From Trachythela sp. YZ-2020 (Eukaryota; Cnidaria; Anthozoa; Malacalcyonacea; Clavulariidae): 64,000 nt of DNA. How positions within the stretch are numbered: the stretch's first letter is position 1; every line of letters begins with the position of its first letter. Positions 22,558-31,859 of this stretch are shown piece after piece. Below the pieces are notes generated by a model, which ran no database searches, had not been told where the DNA came from, and was given only the letters and a program-made list of their open reading frames with translations. A program made the translations under genes and the position numbers. Where the stretch lies: positions 1 to 64,000 of the forward strand of contig JADLSH010000333.1 in the NCBI GenBank assembly GCA_016169945.1, given 5' to 3'.

Positions 22558-23010
22558 CGCATGATGATGTCCATCTCAAGAACCAAACAAAACGGCTTTC
22601 CACCAAATACACGAAAGAATGCAAATGAAAACTCGATAGTATCACATTATAAATCCAACCACAGTTGTACAATATGTCCTATTTCTTGTTTTGAAAATCA
22701 GAAAATTTAAACAAGCGCTGATTAGCAGTTAAAAATGTTTGATCCATGAGAATTTTAGCACATTTATAGGACTGCCGAACGCTCAAACTCAAATATAGCA
22801 AACCAACGAACTCTATCAGTCAAAAGAAACCATCAGTCAAAAGAAGAAATTGTATATGCTTAGTTTTGTGTTGCATTTCGCGATTTAGCGGGAAAGTTTA
22901 TAAATTTGTGATCCTGTTGTCAGCTGCCCTTGGCTTATTAAACTACAAATTCTTCTGCCCATAGTGTACAAATAAGTATACTTTGTACTTATATTTTCAA
23001 GTAATATATC
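22558..23010. other. spacer between the two genes of the large element
   Basis: AT-rich; includes a 15-base tandem (ATCAGTCAAAAGAA twice near 22816-22846). No gene. Confidence 0.4.
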
Positions 23011-24490
23011 ATGTTTAGAATGGGAAAGGCAGACAACTGTGCTGCAGAATTGCAGAAAAGAAGAAAAATGAGAAATGATCGAAAGAAACACGTTGACGCC
23101 AACAATGTGCATAATGAAGTGCGCAGTCGGGTCCGAAACTCTGTCCGTGAACAGAAGCTGGTCGCAGAAAATTACTGCGCGAAATGGAGGAGAATATGCA
23201 AGGAAACTAAATTTCGTAGACAACAGCATATTAAGCAGGTAATTGAACAAATAATTAAACATTTGTACATATTAATTTGACATAGTGCGCTTAATGGATA
23301 TGCCTATGCCCTGGGTGGTATTAATAATCTTGAATGGACAAGTCAGCTTAGTACTACAGTATGACCAGGAAATCAAAATATTCCCCAATGTAGCAGTGTT
23401 GCATGCTCCCCCCCTGACTGCCACTGCCCTGAGTACAATGGTGCCCCCACCCTTTTGAGATGTTTCTGCAGCCAATTGGCCCTATTTGGCAATGTATCCT
23501 ATCATGTATTAAAAGTTATCAACTTTACTTTTACTTTAGTGAAATACAAACAAAAATATCAAAACAAATTACAGTATATTAAATAAATATGTTCCTATAT
23601 GTTACAATTAGGTATTGCATTAAAAACATTTAATTCAATTAATTAAAAATTAAAATGATAGCTGATTTTAGTATTCACAACTCTGTTTTCTGAAACCTTT
23701 TGCAGATTGCAATGAATGTCGCTGCTGAAAAGTCTACAAATTCAGTTACAGATGTCAACAACATATGTCCAAATGAGTTAACACAACTGGATGAGAATAC
23801 ATGTATTGGCTCTGGCACATTTGGAGAATGTGTTTTAAAGTTGTACAAACGGTTCAATTTAGTGGTTTTAGAAAAGCAGCTTTCAACATCAAATTTAAAA
23901 GCTGTAATTAATGAAGCTAAGTGTATGAACATACTAACACATCCAAATATTCCACAATTGTTAGGTGTCCAAACTACATGTAAACCATATGCCTTAATCA
24001 TGGAGTTCATTGGTGAAGATATGAAGTCATCGACAGTCCATCAGTTGCTTGAAGAGACTAACCCAAAAGAATCGCCACTCCTTACACCTGAATGGATTTT
24101 AGTTTGTGTGGACATTGTGGAAGCAGTCAACCATATCCATTCCAAAGGTTATTTGCATTGCGACCTCAAAACCAACAATGTCTTGGTACTGAAAAAAAAG
24201 GGTTTGTTATTGACTTTGGAAAAGTTTGTCTTACAACCAAGCCAACTGCAAAGAAGTACACTTCCTTCTATCATTACATAGCCCCTGAGGTATTGCGAGG
24301 ACAACCAGTTAGCCCATCAAGTGATGTATTTTCTCTTGGGGTCATTATTTCCACAATTGCCAAAACTCTTGGAAACAAAGCCCTGTACTCAGTGGGGAAG
24401 CAGTGCAAGGATACCAAGCCACAAGTTCGACCATCTCTCCAAACATTGATAACATTGCTACAAGGAATGATTGAAAAAGATAATAATTAA
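23011..24490 (+). pseudogene. coiled-coil protein kinase, cargo-like gene of the large element
   Basis: Exon 1 (23011-23238) starts ATG and encodes a highly charged 76-residue helix (KRRKMRNDRKKHVDANNVHN, SRVRNSVREQK) with a gtaatt donor. Exon 2 (23706-24490) joins in phase and encodes a kinase: Gly loop GSGTFGEC (residues 111-116), hinge LIMEFIGEDM, catalytic loop HCDLKTNN (from residue 227; Cys in place of the usual Arg), IDFGK, YIAPEVLRG, SSDVFSLGVII and RPSLQTLITLL. The beta-3 lysine is probably within VVLEKQ. An A8 run at 24192-24199 shifts the frame by one base just before DFG. The family looks tyrosine-kinase-like Ser/Thr. Whether the shift is real decay or a base-call error cannot be told. 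Confidence 0.75.
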
Positions 24491-25660
24491 TATGGGTAAA
24501 ACATAATTATTCCCTTAATAATTAAGTATAAATCTAAATATCAGTGCAATATATATTGGTTAAATTTTGATTAATTTGTTAAATCAGCAGGTTGTAAAGA
24601 CCTAGATTCCTTCGGCAGCCAGTGGAAACTGTGTAAGAGTATAAATAGCATGTAATTACACATTAGAATAATAAATTAAACTAGATTTTATACTGTGAGT
24701 AGTTGAAACATATGTTGTCAAGACTTGGAGTCTTTAGTCAGCAGGTTGTCAAAACCTAGAGTCTTTCGGCGGCCATTAAAAACTGTTTTACAGTATGAAT
24801 ATATATTAAAATTATATGTGTACTGTAACTATAAAATTAAACTATTTAAACTACAGTACTTATGTTGCCAAGACACCAGCCACCAGGTTTTAGTGCCATA
24901 CTTTGCTATGAGCAAAGCAAAGGGAATATTCACATGTAATTTAGAATAGTAGTGTAAAAATAAACTTTTTATAACTTTGTACCATTAATCACATTTTTAA
25001 CATAAAATAATACTGTAAAGCTTTGAACCATTGGGACAATTAAGTAATTGCATAATGTGTATGTATGGCATAGAATACGACAAGACTTTATCAAAAAACA
25101 GTTATATTTGGTCATTGATGTAAATATGCAGCATAAATATTAGTACCAAATTAGACAGAACTTTCTTACAATTTTCATTTGTATATAAAATGTGACAAGT
25201 AAATAAAATTGTTAAAAATGTTGCTGGGGCAAACCAAATAGTTATGGTTTGCTGCCAGTATATTGTGTTTACTTTCATTTTTTACCCAGACACAAAGTAC
25301 CATACACAATCTATTGTCAAGCGGTGACTTTTAATAAATAATACAATTTGCTACTTGAGTACATCACTACATCATACATGACCTCATGGCTCATACTGTA
25401 ATAGCAACTGTATTTTTATATTGAATTTATTTACTAAAATTGATAATTGGTTGCATTTTGCTATATATTTTACAGTGACGTTTCTGTTATTTTCATACAT
25501 ATAATTGAAAAAATACGAACCTTTTATCATATAAACAAGAAAAACGGATATTTTCCTCATATTTCGAGATCAGTTTGTTTCGTTCACTCATGCTGGAAGC
25601 CATTTTGTTTTGATGACGTGCCCAAATTCTGACGTAAAGGAGGAACGCGTGCGTGAAAAG
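24491..25660. other. non-coding right part of the large element
   Basis: AT-rich, without coding signal. Two diverged direct repeats (GCAGGTTGT..A.ACCTAGA.TC.TTCGGC) occur at about 24588-24625 and 24738-24775. Ends at the Harbinger target site. Confidence 0.4.
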
Positions 25661-25663
25661 TTA

Positions 25664-25705
25664 GGCCTGTTTCAAACGTCGCATTTCGCATGTGTCGAAT
25701 ACAAT
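25664..25705. repeat. Harbinger left terminal inverted repeat
   Basis: 42 bp, exact reverse complement of 29579-29620. Confidence 0.95.
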
Positions 25706-25996
25706 TGTTTGTATTATCTGCATGCAAAATTCGACGTCTGAAACGATTAAATTAGACGTTTTTAATTGCGGTCGAATTTTGATTGAATTCGACCCGACCG
25801 GTCGCATTATGCGACATGAATGCGAGCTAAATGCGACGTGGTTTCAGACGTCGCATTTTGCATGTGTCGAATTCAATTCGGCATGGGTGGTGCTCGCGAA
25901 AAAAGTCTGGAACGAGGTAAAATGAGAGACGTCATGTAGTGTTATTGAAATGTCATAGTGTCACATTTTCCCGCGTGTTTGTGGGGAAAATTAAAA

Positions 25997-27472
25997 ATGG
26001 CGAACGAAGAAAATAAAGAACCCGAATGCAACAAAGAATCTTACTGTATAGCTTGCGGGGAGACAACCAAATATGTTTGTATCCAGTGTACAACTTCTGT
26101 ATGTAACCATTGCTCAACTTTTGAACAAGATGAAGAGAGCAAGGGCTGGGCTGCTGGAAAAGCCGTCGGATACTGCTTGGATTGTACGATAATTATATCT
26201 GCCAATGTCAAATATGGTGATGAAAACCAGGACGAGAACAAGGAACCAAACGGGCAGAATAATGCAAGCCAAAGTGCAACAAACAGCAAAAGAAATATCA
26301 ATGCTGCGCCTACAGTCAGGTTAGATCTCAAGCCATAATTATTTATAAAATTATTACAAATCTTGCATCAGTCTGCAAACCCTATTATAAATAGCTTTAA
26401 TACGAGTACAGACGAGTATTTCTGTCATATTGGTTATTAATTATTAGTATATCTCGTCAAGATGTCATGTATACAGTTTGCTGATAATTAAATAAATGGA
26501 TTTTGGTACAAAAATTGAGCACCTTTTGTGTTTTTATATAGCAAACAAGGAGGCACTAGTTGTCCAGATCTTTCAACTCAAGAGAATGAGGATGGAAAAA
26601 GTTCCCCAAAAGTCAAAACAAAGAGAGAGAAAAGAAAACCTGGAAGGAAAGCAATGTGGAGTACTGATACTGTCAATGACTTGGTGGACATCGTAACAAG
26701 TGATGAATACTACCAAAGAAAGCTTATATTTACCAACACCAAGAATCAAAATAATGGTGTAATTTATGGCAAAATATTACACAAGCTACAGGAGAGAGCA
26801 AATGAAGGAGGAGAAATTATTGCATTTGACATTCAACAGCTAAGAACAAAATTCAAACGATGTATTAGCGATTGTAAACAGGCGGCTATGAAGATAAAAA
26901 CTGCCACAGGAATCCATCGCTTTCAAGATGAGAAAGGATATGGCAAATGGTTTGACATGCTTTTCCCACTTGTTAAAACAAGAGATTCCTGCCAACCAGA
27001 TTTGGCAGTAGAACCTTCTGCAATTCACGATATTAGTGAGGAAGAGGACATGGCTAAGACATTTGAAGATTTTGTTCCTGTCAAGAAAATTAAACTAACA
27101 AAGAAAAACAATGTAGCTGAAGCTGTTCAATTGTTCAAGAAAGTGGTGGAACAAGATCCAGCAAAAGACCTAATTACTTTTATGCGGGAAGAAGCTGAAA
27201 AAGAGCTTGATTTGGTTGAATTAATGTTAAAGCATAACAACAGTAACCAAGTTAATGTCAATCCTCCTCATGGTCAACCAGCTACACTACCTACAGCTGT
27301 CCAAGGCAATAATACATGGAATCCCCAGTATATTAGTTTTCAGTGTGCAGATAACCCTATGTACAACATACCAGCAATGAATCAAGCACCACATTTTTTT
27401 AATCCACCTGATACAAGCATGTATGGAAATTGCTTCAGTGGTCAAAGTAGTGGAACAAATTTTCAGAATTAA
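25997..27472 (+). CDS. Harbinger DNA-binding partner protein (zinc-binding + Myb/SANT-like)
   Basis: Two exons, 25997-26319 and 26542-27472, joined in phase (AG + C gives Ser) across a 222-base intron with gttag/tatag borders; 417 residues with no stop. Exon 1 contains a Cys/His cluster, CIACGETTKYVCIQC, CNHCSTF and GYCLDC, probably binding two zincs. Exon 2 has a basic stretch (KTKREKRKPGRKAMWSTD, nuclear-signal-like) leading into a Myb/SANT-like helical region (WSTDTVNDLVDIVTSDEYYQ to KGYGKWFDMLFPLV), then an acidic patch and a Q/N/P-rich tail. In Harbinger elements such a partner carries the nuclease into the nucleus and onto the terminal repeats. It looks intact, unlike the nuclease opposite. 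The ATG at 25997 is preferred because the longer upstream frame has no ATG. Confidence 0.85.
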
Positions 27473-27477
27473 CTATT

Positions 27478-28220
27478 ATAACATCCATGGGATTATTATG
27501 TAATTCTGAAAGAACTGTCTTGACTTGTTTAAAACATTTGGTTCACATTTTTTGCAGTTATACGTCAGGATACTTTGTTTAACATTTGTAACATTTTATT
27601 GAGGTTAAATCATTCTTTTTGTTTAAGATATAATTGAGAGACATGAAAATATATAATTATTTACATGTACGTCATCATAAATGTTACAGAATCTGTTTTG
27701 AATATTACTTGAACATAATATAAAGCTATTTCATTTGTTCTAGCTTGTCAGTTAATAGTATCAACATGTATAACAGGGGTTTCAAACAATCATTAAATGT
27801 TTAGTTTTTGCATCCAAATTTCAATACCTTTTTTGTGAAGCTCCAAAATCCTACTCTGTTCTTAGTTTGAGAGATAATTATATTTCCAATATGTAATACA
27901 GTACTAGTGAGTACTGTAGTTGAAATGTATACAAATATGTTGAGTTCCAAGGGCATGGGGTGGGGTGGGGTTGAACACCCCTAAATTTTCCTTCAGTTAA
28001 CCCTCTCAGAAAGTATTTAACCCCACTAGAATTTTGCTTCACCCCCCCCCCCATTTTTTCAACTGCATGCACCCCTTGTTTAGTTCTCTTATTCGACTTG
28101 TTCATACTTGTGATAAAACAACAAACTTAACATATTTGGCCAGACTTCTTTTCTTCCCAAAGCTTTTCCATCAATGCATCTCGAATCTTTTCTGCCTGAG
28201 ATGATGAATCTTGTACCTTC
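27478..28220. other. spacer between convergent Harbinger genes, with G/C-rich MITE-like block
   Basis: 3' untranslated regions of both genes. At about 27945-28085 a G-run and C-run pair (TGGGGTGGGGTTGAACACCC ... ACCCCCCCCCC) resembles the hAT-like MITE at 46582-46734 in reverse, so it may be a third insertion. Confidence 0.45.
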
Positions 28221-29432
28221 CTACAGTTTCGCATTTGCAGTATTTCCCGAATTTGTTCTCTCATTCACGTTCAGATAAATAGTAAGATCCAACTTCTTTG
28301 GCATTGTATCACCCAAAGTTAGGCAGATATTGTGGAGCACCATACAGGCCAGTGCAAATGTACGAACATCTGTACTGCTACTTTCACACTTTCTGAGTAA
28401 CACACGCCACCTTCCTTTTAACTGACCATAGGCTCCTTATGTGACCATCCGGGCACGACTTAAACGGTAATTGAAGTACCTCTGTTTAGGTGACAGAACT
28501 GCATCTGTGTAAGGTTTCATCAACCATGTTGTGAGTGGGAATGCAGAATCACCAACAATCAAGGGAGGAACTGTTTGGCTGCCAACTTTCTTTCCCACTG
28601 AAGGTAGACCATCGCCTTCTTTAATATTCGACCAAAGCTCTGTTGATTGAAAAATAATGGAGTCATGGGAATTCCCAGGAAAACCACAGCTCCCCCAAAT
28701 AAATCGGTAGTGCGAGTCAACCAATGCCATGAGCACAATCGAATAGAAATTTTTAAAGTTGTGGTATTCCTTGCAAGCTTCCAGTCCTCCTGGAGGGCAT
28801 TTAAGCGGGATGTGACAGCCATCGATTGCTGCCCAACAGCAAGGGAATTGCCACATTTCTTCCATATCCAAGATCTTGTTGCGAAACATACTTTCTGATT
28901 TTGGCATGTATTTGTTAATGCTATCTTCCCATAATAATTCAACAATGGCTTCACATACTTCTGTAGTGACAGTAGCAACTGTTGACAATCCAAGACCACA
29001 TAGTTCTGCTATTGTGTAGTAGTATGTTCCACGGCCAAGTCGATAGAGGCAGATAGCTAGTCGCAAAGCTGGTTCCACAGGCTCTTCTACCACAGTTTTT
29101 CTTTCCAAAACAGGACGTATGCGCTCGAGAATGTAATTAAATGTGCTTCTGGAAACTCTGAAAGTTTTTTTAAATCGCGCATCAGAGTACGTTTCCCACA
29201 CGATATTCCACCATCCTTGGTTTCGTAGAAGTCTCCGACAGGAACGCTTAACAGGAGCAGCTGCGTTTCTGCTAGACAGCAGCAGAAGTACCAATACAAA
29301 AGATATCTTAAGTATCTGCGATCTCCGATTAACTAAAACGTGCAATGCTGATTCAATCGTCTTTCTCCTTTGTCTTGCTCTAGAAATTATAGTACTTAAA
29401 ATCACATTTGAACGATTTGAAATTGGCGCCAT
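28221..29432 (-). pseudogene. Harbinger DDE nuclease (HARBI1-like), one nonsense codon
   Basis: Reads 331 residues from ATG at 29432 to TAA at 28437-28439, then continues in the same frame (GAYGQLKGRWRVLLRKCESS, FALACMVLHNICLTL) to a stop at 28221. Motifs: helix-turn-helix-like region (RVSRSTFNYILERIRPVLER; IAELCGLGLSTVATV), first Asp in AAIDGCHIPLK (residue 204), GFPGNSHDS, second Asp in LIVGDSAFPL (residue 295). The TAA sits exactly where the family has the catalytic Glu (vE.afG.LK), so one codon change removes both the active site and the C-terminus. Otherwise the frame is intact, indicating recent inactivation. Known role: excision and integration at TWA sites. Confidence 0.9.
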
Positions 29433-29578
29433 ATTGCGCCATACTGTGTGTATTTTAAAGCGAAGTACCGCTGATCACAAGGAACCAATTATGTGCGCAT
29501 TTTTCAATTATCTGCATGCAAAATTCGACGTTTGAAACAAACGTCGAATTTAATTGAATTCGCTCGAATCAAATGCGT

Positions 29579-29620
29579 ATTGTATTCGACACATGCGAAA
29601 TGCGACGTTTGAAACAGGCC
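29579..29620. repeat. Harbinger right terminal inverted repeat
   Basis: 42 bp, exact reverse complement of 25664-25705. Confidence 0.95.
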
Positions 29621-29636
29621 TTAGCCTTGGTAAAGC

Positions 29637-29661
29637 GGAGCCAAGCATTAATGCACCTGAG
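29637..29661. repeat. right terminal inverted repeat of the large element
   Basis: GGAGCCAAGCATTAATGCAC then CTGAG; pairs with 17004-17028. Confidence 0.85.
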
Positions 29662-29899
29662 AGGCCAAACAATGTAATTATATTGTCTGCCTCATCGCCC
29701 ATAGTATATATAAGTGCGTTGACTTGTTTGTCTTCCTCTTTCTTGTCAAGTTACATGGCGATTCTAAATTGCTCGAAACGGCGAATCCATCGGGTCCATT
29801 CCAAGGATTTAAAGCTAAACTTTGATGGCTGGTGTGACTTGATACATTGTAAAACTTCGCATGTAATTCCCTTCGTTGACTGTGTCTGCTTCTGCCATA
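29662..29899 (-). pseudogene. Gypsy gag N-terminal part
   Basis: ATG at 29899 (MAEADTVNEG), then in shifted frames IRRFEQFRIAM and NALIYTMGDEADNIITLFGL, the usual Gypsy gag start (W..W..rFe.fr..; Q.naLiY.mG..Ad.i). Ends at the large element; the frame resumes at 17001 with SEEEINK. Confidence 0.75.
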
Positions 29900-29927
29900 T
29901 TATTTTTGTTTTATCACTTATGTATAA

Positions 29928-29945
29928 ATCCCAGCGCTGCTACCA
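29928..29945 (-). other. Gypsy primer-binding site
   Basis: Minus strand directly after the 5' LTR: TGGTAGCAGCGCTGGGAT, complementary-style sequence to a tRNA 3' end (TGG start). I cannot name the tRNA with confidence. Confidence 0.6.
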
Positions 29946-30063
29946 TGTAGTGTTGCTTCAAAAGAGGCTTTAATATGAATCTCATTGGTTTATATACATA
30001 GTGTTACACCATTAGTTATTGTTAATATTAGGTAATAGTTAATATTAATTAGATACCATTACA
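29946..30063 (-). repeat. Gypsy 5' LTR
   Basis: 118 bp, minus strand TGTAATGGTATC ... AACACTACA; matches 10591-10715. Outer flank GTCGT (30064-30068) is one base different from the flank of the 3' LTR (GTTGT). Confidence 0.85.
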
Positions 30064-30849
30064 GTCGTAATTGTGGAACTAGAAGCAAAACACGGCTGCA
30101 CTCCTATTATTTGCTTGGCTTCGCGCTTTGAACTGTCAAAGGAAGCAGTGTTGATGACATTTGTTGACTTGTACTTGCGGTTTTGTAGCAATGCAAACTG
30201 TCGATGCTTTTGTGCCCGCTCAATTGGGCCACAAATGTTTCTGATATGTTGGCATCCAAAACTTGTGATATACATGTTTTCCTCACTGAGTGGTTTGTCA
30301 ATTTCTTGCCTTTTGGCTGGAGTCCGGATTTCGAAGCAGCAGTAGAAAGAAACTTGTCAATTTCATTTTTCCCCAAGGGCGATCTCATGTACCATGGGTC
30401 ATTCGACTGTCTATAGTGTCTCACATCCAAATAAAACGGCGAGTCTTCCGAGTTCATTTCGGCCAGACAATGGCTCTTGAACAGTTGATAGTATCTCACA
30501 GGGCATCTGTCTCTGTTCGTAGCGGCAAATGCTTTGGGTTGAAATGCTCGTTGATGCTCACGCTCTTTGCCTGTTCGGGTTTTTGTTCCTCTTTCCGTCA
30601 AGAATACTAGTACTTCGTCTCCAGTCGAAGATTTTCGCTGCCAATGCTCCTTAGGTATCGCTCAAAAGTGTTCATATCCGAAGTAGTTTTATTTCTAGTG
30701 TTTACACTTTTCTGATTTACGATAAAGGCTTTAATTTGCCCTTGACTGCTGCTCGGGCTGCTCGCCGACATAATGCTGGGAAATTCACTATTTTTTTCAA
30801 GTTCGTCGGGATAGTAAAATTCATCTGGGTCATGCTCGTTTTCATCCAT
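30064..30849 (-). pseudogene. Crypton-type tyrosine recombinase, main part
   Basis: ATG at 30849 (MDENEHDPDEFYYPDE), then KAFIVNQKSVNTRNKTTSDM and FERYLRSIGSENLRLETKY, a stop at 30607, and the catalytic half from 30601: FQPKAFAATNRDRCPVRYYQ, SPFYLDVRHY, GLQPKGKKLTNHSVRKT (an Arg of the active site), AQLSGHKSIDSLHCYKTAS (His and the nucleophile-position Tyr). This is the DUF3504/Crypton type of tyrosine recombinase. The part between the two halves, with the first catalytic Arg, is missing (deletion at about 30602-30606), and a one-base shift near 30160 leads into the frame ending ASSSTITT, which continues at 10590. Not active. Confidence 0.8.
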
Positions 30850-30861
30850 CACTTTTTTGTA

Positions 30862-31450
30862 TAAGAACAAATGAGGGTTGTTTCGAGCTAAAGCCCTTCG
30901 TCAGGAGAAATTAGTAGACAGATAAACACATTACATCAGCTTTTATAGCAAGCTGTCACATGAACAAAATATTAACCAATGAAAATAAAGTAGTCATAAC
31001 AATCATAACAAAATAGAATTAATATGTAAAGATATAGGCTGTGTGCAGGCTTCGGCCCGATTATGGGGCCGAAGGCCTGAGCACAGGCGTTACACTTATC
31101 AAAGCGCTATAAATGTCGTACAAGGGAAGGGAAGAGGGGATATAGAGGAAAGTATATAAGAAGTATTTAAGAGAAGAGAATGAGCTAGATGAAGGAGAAG
31201 CGCTCATTGATACCATCAGGCTGAATGGTGCCAAGTTTAAAAATGAGACGCTTTTCTTGCTTCCGACGTGTATCATTGCCACCAATAATGGGATGAATGG
31301 CACATATTTTCATATCAGAAAAGGAGTGGTTGGCACTGTTGAAGTGCCTGGCAACAGGTTTGTTGTGCACATTGTTCTTAACATCATGCAAGTGCTCAGC
31401 AAACCTATCTCCCCTAAACTTTTTTGTATAGCTTTCTTTTGGAATTCTAT
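30862..31450 (-). mobile_element. Penelope-like element, 3' end
   Basis: Minus-strand remnant: the C-terminal part of a GIY-YIG nuclease region (SYTKKFRGDRFAEHLHDVKN, NKPVARHFNSANHSFSDM, EKRLIFKLGTIQPDGINERF; stop at 31185-31187) followed by about 320 bases of 3' region that ends with a hammerhead-like core (30880-30904). In Penelope-like elements a GIY-YIG domain follows the RT and hammerhead motifs lie in the terminal repeats. The RT is absent, so the copy is 5'-truncated. It lies immediately upstream of the Crypton start codon. Confidence 0.75.
30880..30904 (-). ncRNA. hammerhead ribozyme-like core of a Penelope element
   Basis: Minus strand reads CTGACGA, AGGGCTTTAGCTC, GAAAC: the conserved CUGANGA box, a stem II that can pair (GGGC with GCUC) and the GAAA box. 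Stems I and III are weak and a clear cleavage triplet is not obvious, as in the minimal hammerheads known from Penelope-like elements. Structure prediction would be needed to confirm it. Confidence 0.6.
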
Positions 31451-31859
31451 CTTTTCAAGGTGCGAAAAAATTATGAAAGTGAGACTGTTATCATGACAAC
31501 AGTCTATTACTTGCAGGATTATTGAATGGCAGCAAACCAATCAGCACATGCCATTTCAGCACAGGAGACCCGTGCCATATAATAAACTTGTATAAAACAT
31601 TCCATTGAATAATAAATGGGGGTAACCGGCTGGTTTTTTTAGTAAAATACTTTTAAAACCAAAATGTCAAACATATTGAAATGTCATTGTTGCCATAGCA
31701 ATGACAGTGACATAATTTTTATGAATAATTTCCAACTCTACAAATGTTGTTTTATCATAGGTTTTATATTAGTTACACAATTTCTGTCTCCTAACAACAA
31801 TCTTGAAAATATTTGGATCCAAATCAGACATATTCCTGAGTAAGGTTTGTCGTGACCTC
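31451..31859. other. non-coding stretch
   Basis: No coding signal; perhaps 3' flank of the kinase pseudogene. Confidence 0.35.

Larger units (their letters stand above)
25664..29620. mobile_element. PIF/Harbinger DNA transposon, structurally complete
   Basis: 3,957 bp, flanked by TTA at 25661-25663 and 29621-29623, the expected 3-bp TWA-type target duplication. Perfect 42-bp terminal inverted repeats begin GGCCTGTTTCAAACGTCGCA (25664-25705 and 29579-29620). It contains the two genes usual for the superfamily in convergent orientation: a DNA-binding partner (25997-27472, +) and the DDE nuclease (28221-29432, -). A G-rich block lies between them. It is inserted 38 bases from the right end of the large element. 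Confidence 0.95.
17004..29661 (+). mobile_element. large terminal-inverted-repeat element carrying a conserved unknown gene and a kinase gene
   Basis: Both ends carry the same inverted sequence, starting CTCAGGTGCATTAATGC and continuing into TGGCTCC (25 bp, one mismatch: 17004-17028 and 29637-29661). AG flanks both sides (17002-17003, 29662-29663). The outer flanks are Gypsy gag on both sides, and deleting the element plus one AG gives an in-frame gag junction (FGL joined to SEEE). The span is 12.66 kb, of which 3.96 kb is a nested Harbinger plus its target duplication, leaving about 8.7 kb. It holds two plus-strand multi-exon genes (17933-22557 and 23011-24490). I cannot place it in a named superfamily. 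Confidence 0.8.
10591..30063 (-). mobile_element. Gypsy LTR retrotransposon, heavily nested
   Basis: Minus-strand Gypsy element bounded by short related LTRs (118 and 125 bp) with a polypurine tract inside the 3' LTR and a primer-binding site inside the 5' LTR. Gene order in its own direction is gag (29899 down to 29664, resuming at 17001), CCHC knuckle, protease, RT, RNase H, a gap, then integrase. About 16 kb of its 19.5-kb span is later insertions: the terminal-inverted-repeat element at 17004-29661 and the BEL fragment at 11540-14870. It sits inside the 3' part of a Crypton ORF. Internal stops, shifts and an altered RT catalytic residue show it is dead. Confidence 0.85.

Noticed and set aside
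22885..23262. Minus-strand ORF of 125 codons
   Set aside because: Antisense shadow of the coiled-coil exon at 23011-23238.
25661..29623. Treating the Harbinger and the large element as one transposon
   Set aside because: The Harbinger has its own perfect ends and TTA duplication, while the outer element has distinct ends and AG flanks.
30045..30275. Separate small minus-strand gene across the LTR border
   Set aside because: It is the shifted continuation of the Crypton frame running into the Gypsy 5' LTR.
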